64,000 nucleotides of DNA from Flavobacterium sp. (lineage in GTDB: Bacteria > Bacteroidota > Bacteroidia > Flavobacteriales > Flavobacteriaceae): contig JANXVF010000118.1 in the NCBI GenBank assembly GCA_025351785.1, forward strand, positions 48,850 through 112,849, written 5' to 3'. The position numbers and the translations under genes are program-made. The notes under the pieces were generated by a model, which saw only the letters and a list, made by a program, of their open reading frames with translations, did no database searches and had not been told where the DNA came from. How positions within the stretch are numbered: position 1 is the first letter of the stretch; each line of letters begins with the position of its first letter. Positions 1 through 8,117 of the stretch are shown one piece after another.

Positions 1-789
1 CAAGAGCGACAGTTAACAACGCTGGGAAACAATATTACTGCTCTCGAAGTGGATGGTGTTTTTGATGATTGTCAAGATATTGTAAAAAAAGCTTTTCTAG
101 ATCAAGATTTAAAGCATAAAAATTTGACTTCTGCAAATTCAATAAACATAGCTCGTTGGTTACCACAAATGTTTTATTTTTTCTTTGCTTATAAAGCTTT
201 AAAAAAATTTAATAAACCATTGATAATTTCCTGTCCAAGTGGGAATTTTGGAAATATTTGTGCCGGAATTATTGCAAAAAAAATTGGCTTACCTATTTCC
301 CATTTTGTAGCATCTACAAATTCTAACGATACAGTTCCACGTTTTTTAGTAGACGGGAAATACCAATCAAAACCATCTATTGCTACAATTTCTAACGCTA
401 TGGATGTTGGAAACCCGAGTAATTTTATTCGCATTCAAGAATTATATAATAATGATTTATCAGAATTTGAAAAAGATTTTTCTTCATACTCATTTTCTGA
501 TGAAGAAACGCTTTTTGAAATGCAAAATATTTATGTAAATACAGGATATATTTCTGAGCCACACGGAGCGATTGGGTATTTAGGATTAAAAAAAGAGATG
601 CCAAATCATGCCGAATGTATTGGAGTTTTTTTAGAAACAGCGCATCCAATAAAGTTTTTGGATGTTGTACAACCCGCTTTAAAAATTACTTTAGATATTC
701 CTAAACAAATAGAAAGTGTTTTAGGTAAACAAAAAAAGAGCATTAAAATTTCTAATTATGAGGATTTCAAATTATTTTTATTAAAGTAA
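1..789 (+). CDS. thrC: Threonine synthase, 3' part (5' end outside window)
   Basis: Last step of threonine synthesis: O-phosphohomoserine to threonine, PLP-dependent, cytoplasmic. The frame is open from the first base of the window, giving 262 visible residues; the downstream GTG at 49 is not the real start because the upstream residues (QLTTLGNNITALEVDG) already belong to the family. The loop CPSGNFGN, which binds the PLP phosphate in fold-type II enzymes, lies at visible residues about 77-84. The PLP lysine and the N-terminal part are outside the window. No obvious terminator follows before the next gene. In Bacteroidota thrC usually ends a thrA-thrB-thrC operon, which cannot be seen here. 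Confidence 0.93.
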   Translation, partial: QERQLTTLGNNITALEVDGVFDDCQDIVKKAFLDQDLKHKNLTSANSINIARWLPQMFYFFFAYKALKKFNKPLIISCPSGNFGNICAGIIAKKIGLPISHFVASTNSNDTVPRFLVDGKYQSKPSIATISNAMDVGNPSNFIRIQELYNNDLSEFEKDFSSYSFSDEETLFEMQNIYVNTGYISEPHGAIGYLGLKKEMPNHAECIGVFLETAHPIKFLDVVQPALKITLDIPKQIESVLGKQKKSIKISNYEDFKLFLLK

Positions 790-862
790 AATTTAATAAT
801 ACTATCCTATAATTATATAACTTATTTAGAAATTAAAAATTGAATTTTGCCAAAAAAATTAT

Positions 863-1708
863 ATGAAAAATTCAATTTTAGTTGTAGCCTGTTTTTTAAG
901 TGTTCTTATTTTATCTTGCAATCAATTTCAAAGCAAAAAAGAAAAAAAAGTAATTGTTAGAATTGCGCCTAAAAAACTTTCTTACACTCTTGAAAACACT
1001 AAAGATTGGCTTCAAAAAAATAAGTCTGATAGTATCAAGCTTGGAGTTGTATTTGCATCAAATAGAGTTGATAAAACCACAGTTTCTCAGTTAGATTCAA
1101 TAGTTGTGCCTTCCGATTTTAGTGGCGATATTGTATATTATCTTCCATTTCCATTGCAGATAAATGTGTTGCAAGAAGTTGATAAAATTATTTTGTTTTC
1201 ATATTCAACCCAAACTTTTGGAGCTTATGAAAATGGAAATTTAGTTTATGCTGGTCCTACAAGTATGGGAAGAGCAAAAGATTTAACTCCAACTGGATTA
1301 TTTTTTACCAATTGGAAAGCTGAAAAAACAACTAGTACTTTTAATGATGAATGGGACCTGAGATGGAATTTTAATATTGAAAATAAACTTGGAGTTGGCT
1401 TTCATGAATATAAATTACCTGGTTATCCTGCATCACACTCTTGTTTAAGATTGTTAGAAAAAGATGCAAAATTTTTATACACTTGGGCAGATCAGTGGAT
1501 TGTTAAGGATAAAGTAACTGTTATTTCACAAGGAACTCCAGTTGTGGTTTTTGGCTCTTATAATTTTAATGTAGCGAAACCATGGCTACAACTAGTAACT
1601 GATCCAAAAGCATTGCAATTTTCTGAAAATGATATCGAAAGTCAAATTAAACCCTATTTAACTAAAATTTTAAATGCTCAAAAGACTAGATTAAATCAAT
1701 CTAACTAA
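863..1708 (+). CDS. L,D-transpeptidase (YkuD family) lipoprotein
   Basis: Probable peptidoglycan cross-linking or modifying enzyme exported to the periplasm. The N-terminus is a lipoprotein signal ending in LILSC, so the mature protein is probably lipidated. The YkuD domain covers roughly residues 105-225. The catalytic motif reads PASHSCLRL with Cys194; the family usually has SHGC followed by R or V, so glycine is replaced by serine between His and Cys. The 281-residue length fits short periplasmic members. It stands alone between thrC and a LOG-family gene. Substrate (cross-linking versus lipoprotein attachment) cannot be told from the sequence. Confidence 0.85.
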   Translation: MKNSILVVACFLSVLILSCNQFQSKKEKKVIVRIAPKKLSYTLENTKDWLQKNKSDSIKLGVVFASNRVDKTTVSQLDSIVVPSDFSGDIVYYLPFPLQINVLQEVDKIILFSYSTQTFGAYENGNLVYAGPTSMGRAKDLTPTGLFFTNWKAEKTTSTFNDEWDLRWNFNIENKLGVGFHEYKLPGYPASHSCLRLLEKDAKFLYTWADQWIVKDKVTVISQGTPVVVFGSYNFNVAKPWLQLVTDPKALQFSENDIESQIKPYLTKILNAQKTRLNQSN

Positions 1709-1770
1709 CTTGATTTTCTTCAAATTTGTTTTCATACAAAAAATAAATTTCAACAATGATTTTAAAGTTA

Positions 1771-1778
1771 TAAATTTG
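1771..1778 (+). promoter_or_regulatory. -7 promoter box
   Basis: TAAATTTG matches the Bacteroidota -7 consensus TAnnTTTG and lies 36 nt before the ATG of the LOG-family gene. No clear -33 TTG at the usual distance was seen. Confidence 0.45.
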
Positions 1779-1814
1779 ACAAGCAAAAAAATGAAAATTT
1801 AAAATAAGAGATAT

Positions 1815-2540
1815 ATGAAATTTGAAGAATTTAAGAATGAAGATGATTTAATTCAAGATAAATTAAAACAGAAAACTTGGAATGAAATTCGGTCTAACGA
1901 TTCGTGGGCAATATTCAAAATAATGTCAGAATTTGTAAACGGATATGAAACTATGGCACGAATTGGCCCCTGTGTTTCCATTTTTGGATCTGCACGAACA
2001 AAGCCTGACACAAAATATTACTTACTTGCCGAGAAAATTGCCTATAAAATTAGCAAAGCTGGATATGGAGTAATAACTGGTGGAGGTCCGGGAATTATGG
2101 AAGCTGGAAATAAAGGTGCACATCTTGGCGAAGGTACTTCTGTAGGATTAAATATAGAATTGCCGTTCGAACAACATTACAATCCGTATATTGATAAAGA
2201 TAAAAATTTGAATTTTGATTACTTTTTTGTCCGTAAAGTCATGTTTATAAAGTATTCGCAAGGTTTTGTTGTGATGCCTGGCGGGTTTGGAACTTTAGAC
2301 GAAATGTTTGAAGCAATAACACTAATTCAAACAAAAAAAATTGGTAAATTTCCAATTATACTGGTAGGTTCTCAATATTGGTCTGGACTTATGGATTGGA
2401 TAAAAAATGTTATGATTGCTGAGGAGCACAATGCTAATATTGAAGATTTAAATTTAATAAAAATTGTAGATACCGAGGATGAAGTTGTAGAGGAGTTAGA
2501 TCGATTCTATAAAAAATATAATTTGAGTCCAAATTTTTAA
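1815..2540 (+). CDS. LOG family protein (TIGR00730-type)
   Basis: Rossmann-like protein of the LOG / lysine-decarboxylase-like family, whose characterised members are cytokinin riboside 5'-monophosphate phosphoribohydrolases or nucleotide 5'-monophosphate nucleosidases. Two hallmark motifs are visible: GGGPGIMEAG near residue 90 and PGGFGTLDE near residue 155, which together form the phosphate-binding and catalytic site. Length 241 is typical of the Bacteroidota group with an extended N-terminus. It has its own -7 box and is followed by a terminator, so it is probably monocistronic. The physiological substrate is unknown; a nucleotide-salvage role is inferred from family only. Confidence 0.9.
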   Translation: MKFEEFKNEDDLIQDKLKQKTWNEIRSNDSWAIFKIMSEFVNGYETMARIGPCVSIFGSARTKPDTKYYLLAEKIAYKISKAGYGVITGGGPGIMEAGNKGAHLGEGTSVGLNIELPFEQHYNPYIDKDKNLNFDYFFVRKVMFIKYSQGFVVMPGGFGTLDEMFEAITLIQTKKIGKFPIILVGSQYWSGLMDWIKNVMIAEEHNANIEDLNLIKIVDTEDEVVEELDRFYKKYNLSPNF

Positions 2541-2562
2541 GGTAAAACTAATAAAAATACAC

Positions 2563-2605
2563 ATCCAAATTCCAAAAGTTAATTTTGAGAATTTGGATTT
2601 TTTAT
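2563..2605 (+). terminator. Rho-independent terminator after LOG gene
   Basis: A 10-bp perfect stem (ATCCAAATTC / GAATTTGGAT) with a 16-nt loop is followed by six T residues, 22 nt after the LOG stop codon. Confidence 0.8.
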
Positions 2606-2668
2606 TTAAAACTATTTCATCACTATTAATCGTAAGTAACTATATTAGCGACTTAAAAATTTGTTACA

Positions 2669-5485
2669 TTGAAATTTGAGATTAAAATTTTATTTTTTGT
2701 AATCGTTTTGTTTTTAACTAGACAAACTCAAGCACAACACTATTCAAAATTGGGAGTAGTTGCCTCAGCCGAATATAAAAATTTAGTTGTAAAACAAGAA
2801 TTAACTTTTTATAATCAATCAAATGATACGTTAAGTACTATAATTTTAAATGATTGGAATAACGCATATTCTGATAAAAATTCTCCTTTAGGAAAACGAT
2901 TTTCAGATGAATTTGTGCGTAGTTTTCATCTCTCGACAGAAAAAGAAAGAGGTAGTACAACAGATTTAATTATATCAGATCAATCGAGCACTTTAGTTTC
3001 TTGGCATAGAGTTCTAAATCAACCAGATTTGGTCGAAGTGCAACTAAAGGATAAAATTTTACCGAATCAAAAAATACTTTTAAATTTAAGTTACACCCTA
3101 AAAATTCCTAGCGAAAAGTTTACAGGTTATGGTTATAATTTTAAGGGAGAAATGAGTTTGAAAAACTGGTTTTTGACTCCTGTCAGATATGAAAATCACC
3201 AGTTTGTAAAATACAGTAATTTGAATATTGACGATGCTGTAAATGCTATTTCAACAGTAGATTTGCAACTTACTGTTCCTGAAAATTTTAGTGCCATTTC
3301 AGATTTAATTCAAATCAATAAAGAGGCTTCAACCTATACATACCATAGTACTGAAGTGCTTACAAATTCATTGTATATTCAGTCAAAACCTAAGTTTTCT
3401 ATTTTTAGAAATGAAAATTTAGAGGTGGTTACCAATCTTCAAGATGCTAAATTAGACGATATTCAAAAGGCTATAATTGTAGATAAAATTGTAAATTATG
3501 TATCAGAAAACATAGGAAAATATCCAAAAACAAAAATCGTAATTTCGCAACAAGATTATGACGAAAATCCTTTTTATGGTTTAAATCAGTTGCCGTCATT
3601 TATTAGTCCTTTTACAAATGAGTATCTTTTTGAAATGAAGTTTTTGAAAACCTTTTTAAATAATTATTTAAAAACTACAATGCAAGTCGATTCACGAAAA
3701 GACAATTGGATTTTTGATGCCATACAGATACATTTTATGATGAAATATGTCGACGAATTTTTTCCAAATTATAAAATGATGGGAAGTATAGCCAAATTAA
3801 AATTACTGAAAGGATTTCATCTAATTTCTCTTGACTTTAATGAGCAGTACAGCTATTTTTATATGCTTATGGCACGAAAAAACTTAGATCAATCATTAGG
3901 AAATCCTAAATCTGAATTGATAAAGTTTAACGAAAAAATTGCCTCCAAATATAGAGCAGGTTTAAGTTTTAGATATCTAGATTCCTATTTGGGCAATTCT
4001 ATCCTTCAAAAAACAATAACCGATTTTATATTATTTTCTAATACTAACTCCACCGATGTATCTAAATTTGAAGCATTATTAAAAGAAAATACTACCACAA
4101 ATGTTGATTGGTTTTTTAAAACAATAATTAACTCGAGAGATTTAATTGATTATAAATTTGATGTGGTTTCTAAACATGATGATACGGTATCTTTCAGTAT
4201 CAAAAATAAAACGCAAGCAAACGTCCCGATTCCTGTTTATGGATTGAAACATAAAAATATAGTTTTTAAACAATGGATTGATGCCGTAAAACCCGATTCT
4301 GTTTATACTTTTAAACGATATGACGCTGATAAAATTGTTATAAATTATAATAATGAAGTTCCCGAATATAATTTGCGAAACAATTGGAAATCGTTAAAAT
4401 CATTTAATTTATTAAATAAACCATTAAAATTTAACTTTCTTAAAGATTTAGAAGATCCTAAATACAATCAGATTTTATATGTGCCTACCTTAGAGTACAA
4501 TTTATATGACGGCTTTATTGGCGGTATGCGTTTTCACAATCGAACTATTCTAGATAAGCCTTTTAATATTGATGTTACTCCTTCTTATTCTACAAAATCG
4601 CAATCTTTTTCGGGTCGTTTTTCTACTTTTATAAATCAATACAATCGGGAGGGAAAATTATACAATATCAGGTATGGTTTGAGTGGCGAATATTTTCATT
4701 ATGCACCCGATGCTTTTTATAAAAAATTCACGCCCTATGTTTCTTTTCGTTTTCGTGAAAATGATTATCGGGATAATAAAAAACAATTCATATCACTTCG
4801 AGGTGTGACTGTAAACAGAGAGCACAGCCAGTTTGTAAAAAATACGTTCGAAGGCTCCTATTCGGTATTTGATGCGCGTTTTTCGAGTATAAAAACAGAA
4901 ATAACAAAACATTTTGCTTATTCTACTGATTTGCAAATTTCTAAAGATTTTGGAAAAGCAAGTATCGACGTTGGTTTTAGAAGATTGTATGATAATAACC
5001 GTCAGGTAAATTTACGTTTTTATGCAGGAACTTTTTTATACAATGCCACAACTACTTCCTATTTTAATTTTTCGTTAGACCGTCCAACAGATTATTTATT
5101 TGATTATAATTATCTGGGACGATCAGAAGATAGTGGCATTTTTAGTCAAGAATATATTCAGGCAGAAGGAGGATTTAAATCTAAAATTCCAAATCAATTT
5201 GCCGATCAATGGATTACAACTACAAATGGAAGTGTTAATATTTGGAATTGGATAGAAGTTTATGGCGATTTAGGCTTGATGAAAAATAAACTTCAAAAAG
5301 CCCGATTTGTGTATGACTCAGGAATACGGTTAAACCTTGTAACCGATTATTTTGAATTGTATTTCCCTGTATATTCAAACAACGGTTGGGAAATTTCACA
5401 ACCCAAATATGCCGAACGAATCCGTTTTATTGTTGCTTTTAACCCCAGTACTTTGATCAATTTGTTTACGCGTAAGTGGTTTTAA
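2669..5485 (+). CDS. Secreted M1-peptidase-like protein with C-terminal beta-barrel region
   Basis: A 938-residue exported protein starting with TTG; the choice is supported by a good signal peptide (hydrophobic stretch, cut after TQAQ near residue 23). Residues about 30-540 resemble the M1 aminopeptidase fold: an N-terminal beta-sandwich followed by a helical region. Where M1 enzymes carry HEXXH there is NEYLFEMKFLK, and the later WLxEG-like segment reads DNWIFDAIQIHF, so zinc ligands are missing and it is probably not an active metallopeptidase. From about residue 590 the sequence has alternating aromatic beta strands and ends in phenylalanine, as in outer-membrane barrels. Its function is unknown; a surface or outer-membrane role is inferred. 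Confidence 0.7.
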   Translation: MKFEIKILFFVIVLFLTRQTQAQHYSKLGVVASAEYKNLVVKQELTFYNQSNDTLSTIILNDWNNAYSDKNSPLGKRFSDEFVRSFHLSTEKERGSTTDLIISDQSSTLVSWHRVLNQPDLVEVQLKDKILPNQKILLNLSYTLKIPSEKFTGYGYNFKGEMSLKNWFLTPVRYENHQFVKYSNLNIDDAVNAISTVDLQLTVPENFSAISDLIQINKEASTYTYHSTEVLTNSLYIQSKPKFSIFRNENLEVVTNLQDAKLDDIQKAIIVDKIVNYVSENIGKYPKTKIVISQQDYDENPFYGLNQLPSFISPFTNEYLFEMKFLKTFLNNYLKTTMQVDSRKDNWIFDAIQIHFMMKYVDEFFPNYKMMGSIAKLKLLKGFHLISLDFNEQYSYFYMLMARKNLDQSLGNPKSELIKFNEKIASKYRAGLSFRYLDSYLGNSILQKTITDFILFSNTNSTDVSKFEALLKENTTTNVDWFFKTIINSRDLIDYKFDVVSKHDDTVSFSIKNKTQANVPIPVYGLKHKNIVFKQWIDAVKPDSVYTFKRYDADKIVINYNNEVPEYNLRNNWKSLKSFNLLNKPLKFNFLKDLEDPKYNQILYVPTLEYNLYDGFIGGMRFHNRTILDKPFNIDVTPSYSTKSQSFSGRFSTFINQYNREGKLYNIRYGLSGEYFHYAPDAFYKKFTPYVSFRFRENDYRDNKKQFISLRGVTVNREHSQFVKNTFEGSYSVFDARFSSIKTEITKHFAYSTDLQISKDFGKASIDVGFRRLYDNNRQVNLRFYAGTFLYNATTTSYFNFSLDRPTDYLFDYNYLGRSEDSGIFSQEYIQAEGGFKSKIPNQFADQWITTTNGSVNIWNWIEVYGDLGLMKNKLQKARFVYDSGIRLNLVTDYFELYFPVYSNNGWEISQPKYAERIRFIVAFNPSTLINLFTRKWF

Positions 5486-5490
5486 AATAA

Positions 5491-5520
5491 AACACTCAAA
5501 CTGGAGGTTTGAGCGTTTTT
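5491..5520 (+). terminator. Terminator after M1-like gene
   Basis: Inverted repeat CTCAAAC / GTTTGAG with flanking AAC/GTT pairs and a short loop is followed by a run of T, six bases after the stop codon at 5485. Confidence 0.75.
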
Positions 5521-5522
5521 GA

Positions 5523-5694
5523 TTTATAATTTAGTATTGTTGAATTATTTTTTTCTCGTTAATTTAAACTCGCCTTTATATTTTTCAGAATAAACAACTT
5601 CAGTTACTTAAACATTTATTTCGTTTTCACAATAAATTGTTTATGTTATTTATGTTTTGAGATCTTTAAAAACTTACTTTCATTCTATCACTTT
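5523..5694. other. Intergenic stretch with a possible 20-residue gene remnant
   Basis: No complete gene. On the minus strand, 5545-5607 encodes a protein-like 20-residue tail (contains EVVYSEKYKGEF, ending KLTRKK) directly after a stop codon. It may be the end of a decayed gene, but it is too short to name. Confidence 0.25.
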
Positions 5695-5916
5695 TTAGTT
5701 TTTTTTCTTTTGGAAATTACCAATTTTAAAAAACATATTCAATATTCCCAATATCAATCCTGTTCCAATTGCAATTACTAAAGATTTGAATAATAATTTT
5801 GTTATTGCATGATTAATTGAAAAATCAACATCAAATAATCCGTAAACTAAGATTCCTACGAAAAGACCTGTAGAAATAGATAAAAATGTCACTTTAAAGT
5901 AGAGAAATCTATTCAT
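5695..5916 (-). CDS. Small two-helix membrane protein, unknown
   Basis: A 73-residue protein with two predicted membrane helices (about residues 8-28 and 41-62) and a lysine-rich C-terminus, so an inner-membrane protein. I do not recognise a family. It lies just beyond the attC-like end of the minus-strand cassette, in the same orientation. It may be the remains of a further cassette, but no AAC-type box or attC-like body follows it. The ATG has the usual AT-rich leader and no strong ribosome-binding site. Confidence 0.55.
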   Translation of the reverse strand: MNRFLYFKVTFLSISTGLFVGILVYGLFDVDFSINHAITKLLFKSLVIAIGTGLILGILNMFFKIGNFQKKKN

Positions 5917-5974
5917 TTTCTTTTGGTTTAATGGTGAGTTAATTTTTTCGTTCGGAAAAAAAATTGACCGCTCC

Positions 5975-6104
5975 CGTCTCTCAGGCTTTGCGATATCAAG
6001 AATGATGCAGCACCGAGTTTCACAAATATAAATAAATTATTGATTTATAAAACTTACTTTCAGATTAATCCCTAGCCTAGAATATCGCAAAACCGCTGTT
6101 GGTG
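5975..6104 (-). repeat. attC-like element, divergent copy
   Basis: Minus-strand copy of the cassette-end repeat, from the R''-like box CACCAAC (6104-6098) to the conserved GAGACG at 5980-5975. The outer parts match the plus-strand copies, while the middle is different and AT-rich. Its arms contain GCGATAT and ATATCGC as an inner inverted repeat. Confidence 0.55.
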
Positions 6105-6133
6105 GTAGATTTAATATTTAAGTTACAAAATTA

Positions 6134-6793
6134 TTATAATGATTTTTTTAATGTTTCAATAACTTCTTTTTCGTTATCCGTGATTAATCCACCATAAACT
6201 TTTAAAATTTCGCCTTTTTTATCAAGTATTAAGCTCATTGGTATGGCATTTATTTTTAATGCGTCAAGTTGGATTCTTGAATCTGTAATCTGTTCAAAAT
6301 CAAATTTATGTTTTTTAAGAAAATTTTCAACTTTTGAAGTATCATCAAAAGTTATCGCAACAAAATTCACAGAATTTTTAAACTGTTTTTTTATTCTATT
6401 CAAATCGGGAAATTCCTTAACGCAAGGTCCACAACTAGTAGCCCAAAAATTAATTAATGTAAATTTACCATCTAGATAATTTTCATTATAATTCAACCCT
6501 TCTTTGTTTTTGAACTTTTGAATTTCAAATTTTGTACCTATCTTTTTTTTATGCTTTTCAAATGGATCTAAAAAAGTTAATTTAACATCCTTTATTATCG
6601 AATCATTTCGTCTAATAATATTTTCAACATCTACTTTTATGTTACCTGTTTCTACCATATCAGTTTTCTGTTTGTTAAAAATATCTTCGCTTAAAATTTT
6701 TCCATCAGGCATTTTATAATAATTAGTTTGAGCCATTAATGGTTTTGAAATAATGAAAAGTATTATAAACAGAATTGATTTTATTTCAGTCAT
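6134..6793 (-). CDS. TlpA-like thioredoxin-fold protein
   Basis: Exported thiol-disulfide oxidoreductase-like protein of 219 residues. A signal peptide (cut near PLMAQ, residue 22) sends it to the periplasm or a membrane face. Residues about 85-219 form an AhpC/TSA-Redoxin / TlpA-type domain with the motif NFWATSCGPCVKEFP; the redox pair is Cys121 and Cys124. The cis-proline segment reads NAIPMSLILDKKG. Members reduce disulfides of exported proteins such as cytochrome maturation factors; the partner here is unknown. It is the only cargo of the minus-strand cassette. Confidence 0.85.
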   Translation of the reverse strand: MTEIKSILFIILFIISKPLMAQTNYYKMPDGKILSEDIFNKQKTDMVETGNIKVDVENIIRRNDSIIKDVKLTFLDPFEKHKKKIGTKFEIQKFKNKEGLNYNENYLDGKFTLINFWATSCGPCVKEFPDLNRIKKQFKNSVNFVAITFDDTSKVENFLKKHKFDFEQITDSRIQLDALKINAIPMSLILDKKGEILKVYGGLITDNEKEVIETLKKSL

Positions 6794-6870
6794 AATTATT
6801 TTTAATTTAATTTTAGTTAATAAGGTTGTTTTTGAGAAAAACTAGCCACCAACCTACATATATAATTCAA

Positions 6871-7629
6871 TTAACCCATTGGTGGAATAGGCACAGGGAT
6901 TTCTCCTTTTTTTATTGGTTTGCGTTTGGCAAGCAAATCAGAATAATATTTCCGAACGGTATTGATCACATTTAATATTTTTTCATATTGCAAATCAGTC
7001 GGTTTTGCTTTGGCTAGGCTCAACACATATCCGTTTAAATCTTTTGATATGGTTTGAATTTCTTTGCGCATTGTTCGCACATCATATACCACTTTTACCG
7101 CCACCTCTTGTGTGCGCCCTTCAAAAAGTGTGTTAAAATCAGTATTGGTAGTTTCCATTTCGGCAACATAATCTTGCATTTTCAATGCCGCTATGTGCGC
7201 TGCATATTTTGGCGTGTTTAACTCGGCAACCAAATTTACAAGTCCGTTTGTTTCTTGCTCATAGTTAAAAGTTTGCAAGCCTTTGTATGTTTTAAAAACG
7301 GTATCCAAACTATCATAAGCTAGTTTTTTTGAGGCATCTTTTGTTAATTCAAATACTAACAAATACCGCAAAGCACTTTTTATGGCATCATCACGAAGCA
7401 TGTCTGCATGAGCAATTTTTAGGGTTTCATCACTTTTTACAATTTGTAGCATTGCATTGTCATAATCGAGTGCTTTGGTTTTTAAACTTGACACATAACT
7501 TTGAACAATAGGATCAGTAATAACTGTGGCATCTCCTATTAATGCAATGTTGTTGACGATGCTTTTAAAATGTTGACCAAATTCGAGATTAAGCAATCGT
7601 GATTCATTTAAAGAATGTAAATTTTTCAT
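6871..7629 (-). CDS. DUF6261-like protein, unknown function
   Basis: A 252-residue, mostly helical cytoplasmic protein without signal peptide or membrane helices. It resembles the Bacteroidota DUF6261 family, recalled from the N-terminus MKNLHSLNESRLLN, overall length and helical pattern; this is not checked. The start at 7629 is preferred over an in-frame upstream start at 7659 because a -7 box lies at 7664-7657, so an upstream start would sit inside the promoter. The C-terminus ends in a proline-rich PVPIPPMG. It lies between the minus-strand cassette and the 41-bp tandem repeat, which is immediately upstream of its promoter. Confidence 0.6.
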   Translation of the reverse strand: MKNLHSLNESRLLNLEFGQHFKSIVNNIALIGDATVITDPIVQSYVSSLKTKALDYDNAMLQIVKSDETLKIAHADMLRDDAIKSALRYLLVFELTKDASKKLAYDSLDTVFKTYKGLQTFNYEQETNGLVNLVAELNTPKYAAHIAALKMQDYVAEMETTNTDFNTLFEGRTQEVAVKVVYDVRTMRKEIQTISKDLNGYVLSLAKAKPTDLQYEKILNVINTVRKYYSDLLAKRKPIKKGEIPVPIPPMG

Positions 7630-7656
7630 AAGGGTTGGTTTTATATTGTTATTTAC

Positions 7657-7664
7657 CAAATTTA
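7657..7664 (-). promoter_or_regulatory. -7 promoter box of the DUF6261-like gene
   Basis: TAAATTTG read on the minus strand, 27 nt before the ATG at 7629. It matches TAnnTTTG and decides the start codon of the gene. Confidence 0.5.
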
Positions 7665-7721
7665 ATAAAATTTATTTAAATCAAAAAATACATTTTTTGT
7701 TTTATTTATAATTTTCAAATG

Positions 7722-8029
7722 AGATACTGCGTATATTGGTAGAACTGCACGTAAGACAGCCCAGATACTGCGTATATTGGTAGAACTGCACGCAGGACAG
7801 CCCAGATACTGCGTATATTGGTAGAACTGCACACAGGACAGCCCAGATACTGCGTATATTGGTAGAACTGCACACAGGACAGCCCAAATACTGCGTATAT
7901 TGGTAGAACTGCACGCAAGACAGCCCAGATACAGCGTATATTGGTAGAACTGCACGCAAGACAGCCCAGATACTGCGTATATTGGTAGAACTGCACGCAA
8001 GACAGCCCAGATACTGCGTATATTGGTAG
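7722..8029. repeat. 41-bp tandem repeat, 7 full copies plus a 21-bp partial copy
   Basis: Units begin at 7722, 7763, 7804, 7845, 7886, 7927 and 7968; an eighth begins at 8009 and stops after 21 bp at 8029, exactly where the cassette block begins. Each unit contains GCGTATATTGGTAGAACTGC. Copies differ only by a few point changes (for example CACGTAAG, CACGCAGG, CACACAGG, CACGCAAG). Since 41 is not a multiple of three and the unit lacks stops, all three minus-strand frames are open; these reading frames are not believed to be genes. Within each unit TGCGT and ACGCA can form a small hairpin. Confidence 0.95.
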
Positions 8030-8086
8030 TTATGCAACATTTTCGAGAAAATCCTGCTTAAATGAAAAACCCACCAAATTAATACT

Positions 8087-8094
8087 TATCTTTG
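8087..8094 (+). promoter_or_regulatory. -7 promoter box inside cassette 1 (higBA)
   Basis: TATCTTTG matches TAnnTTTG and ends 23 nt before the higB ATG, so the toxin-antitoxin cassette carries its own promoter, as is usual for such cassettes in integrons. Confidence 0.5.
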
Positions 8095-8117
8095 ACGTTA
8101 GTAACAGAAAAAAGAGT

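Larger units (their letters stand above)
5975..6852 (-). mobile_element. Integron-like gene cassette on the minus strand (TlpA-like cargo)
   Basis: An 878-bp unit read on the minus strand: it starts at the T after G6853, carries the TlpA-like gene, and ends in a 123-nt attC-like body whose last base is at 5975. The cassette start (GTTGGTGGCTAGTTT, 6853 down to 6839) pairs with the cassette end before the body (AAATCTACCACCAAC, 6112 down to 6098) at 11 positions plus one G-T wobble, including eight in a row. The body starts AGCGGTTTTGCGATATT, identical over 17 nt to the plus-strand copy at 8719, and ends in GAGACG like the others. No recombinase is encoded. Confidence 0.55.

Noticed and set aside
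5545..5607. 20-codon minus-strand frame as a gene
   Set aside because: It follows a stop codon, has no start and is too short; at most it is a remnant.
7722..8029. CRISPR array
   Set aside because: The 41-bp units are contiguous with no variable spacers, and no cas genes are present.
7662..8040. Three long overlapping minus-strand reading frames of 93-112 codons
   Set aside because: They are a by-product of the stop-free 41-bp tandem repeat read in three frames; the peptides are simple 41-residue cycles without any gene signal.
8095..8106. GACGTTAGTAAC upstream of higB as a further attC-like end
   Set aside because: It resembles the GACGTTAG end of the elements but overlaps the higBA promoter, has no matching body upstream and no paired end; chance similarity is likely.
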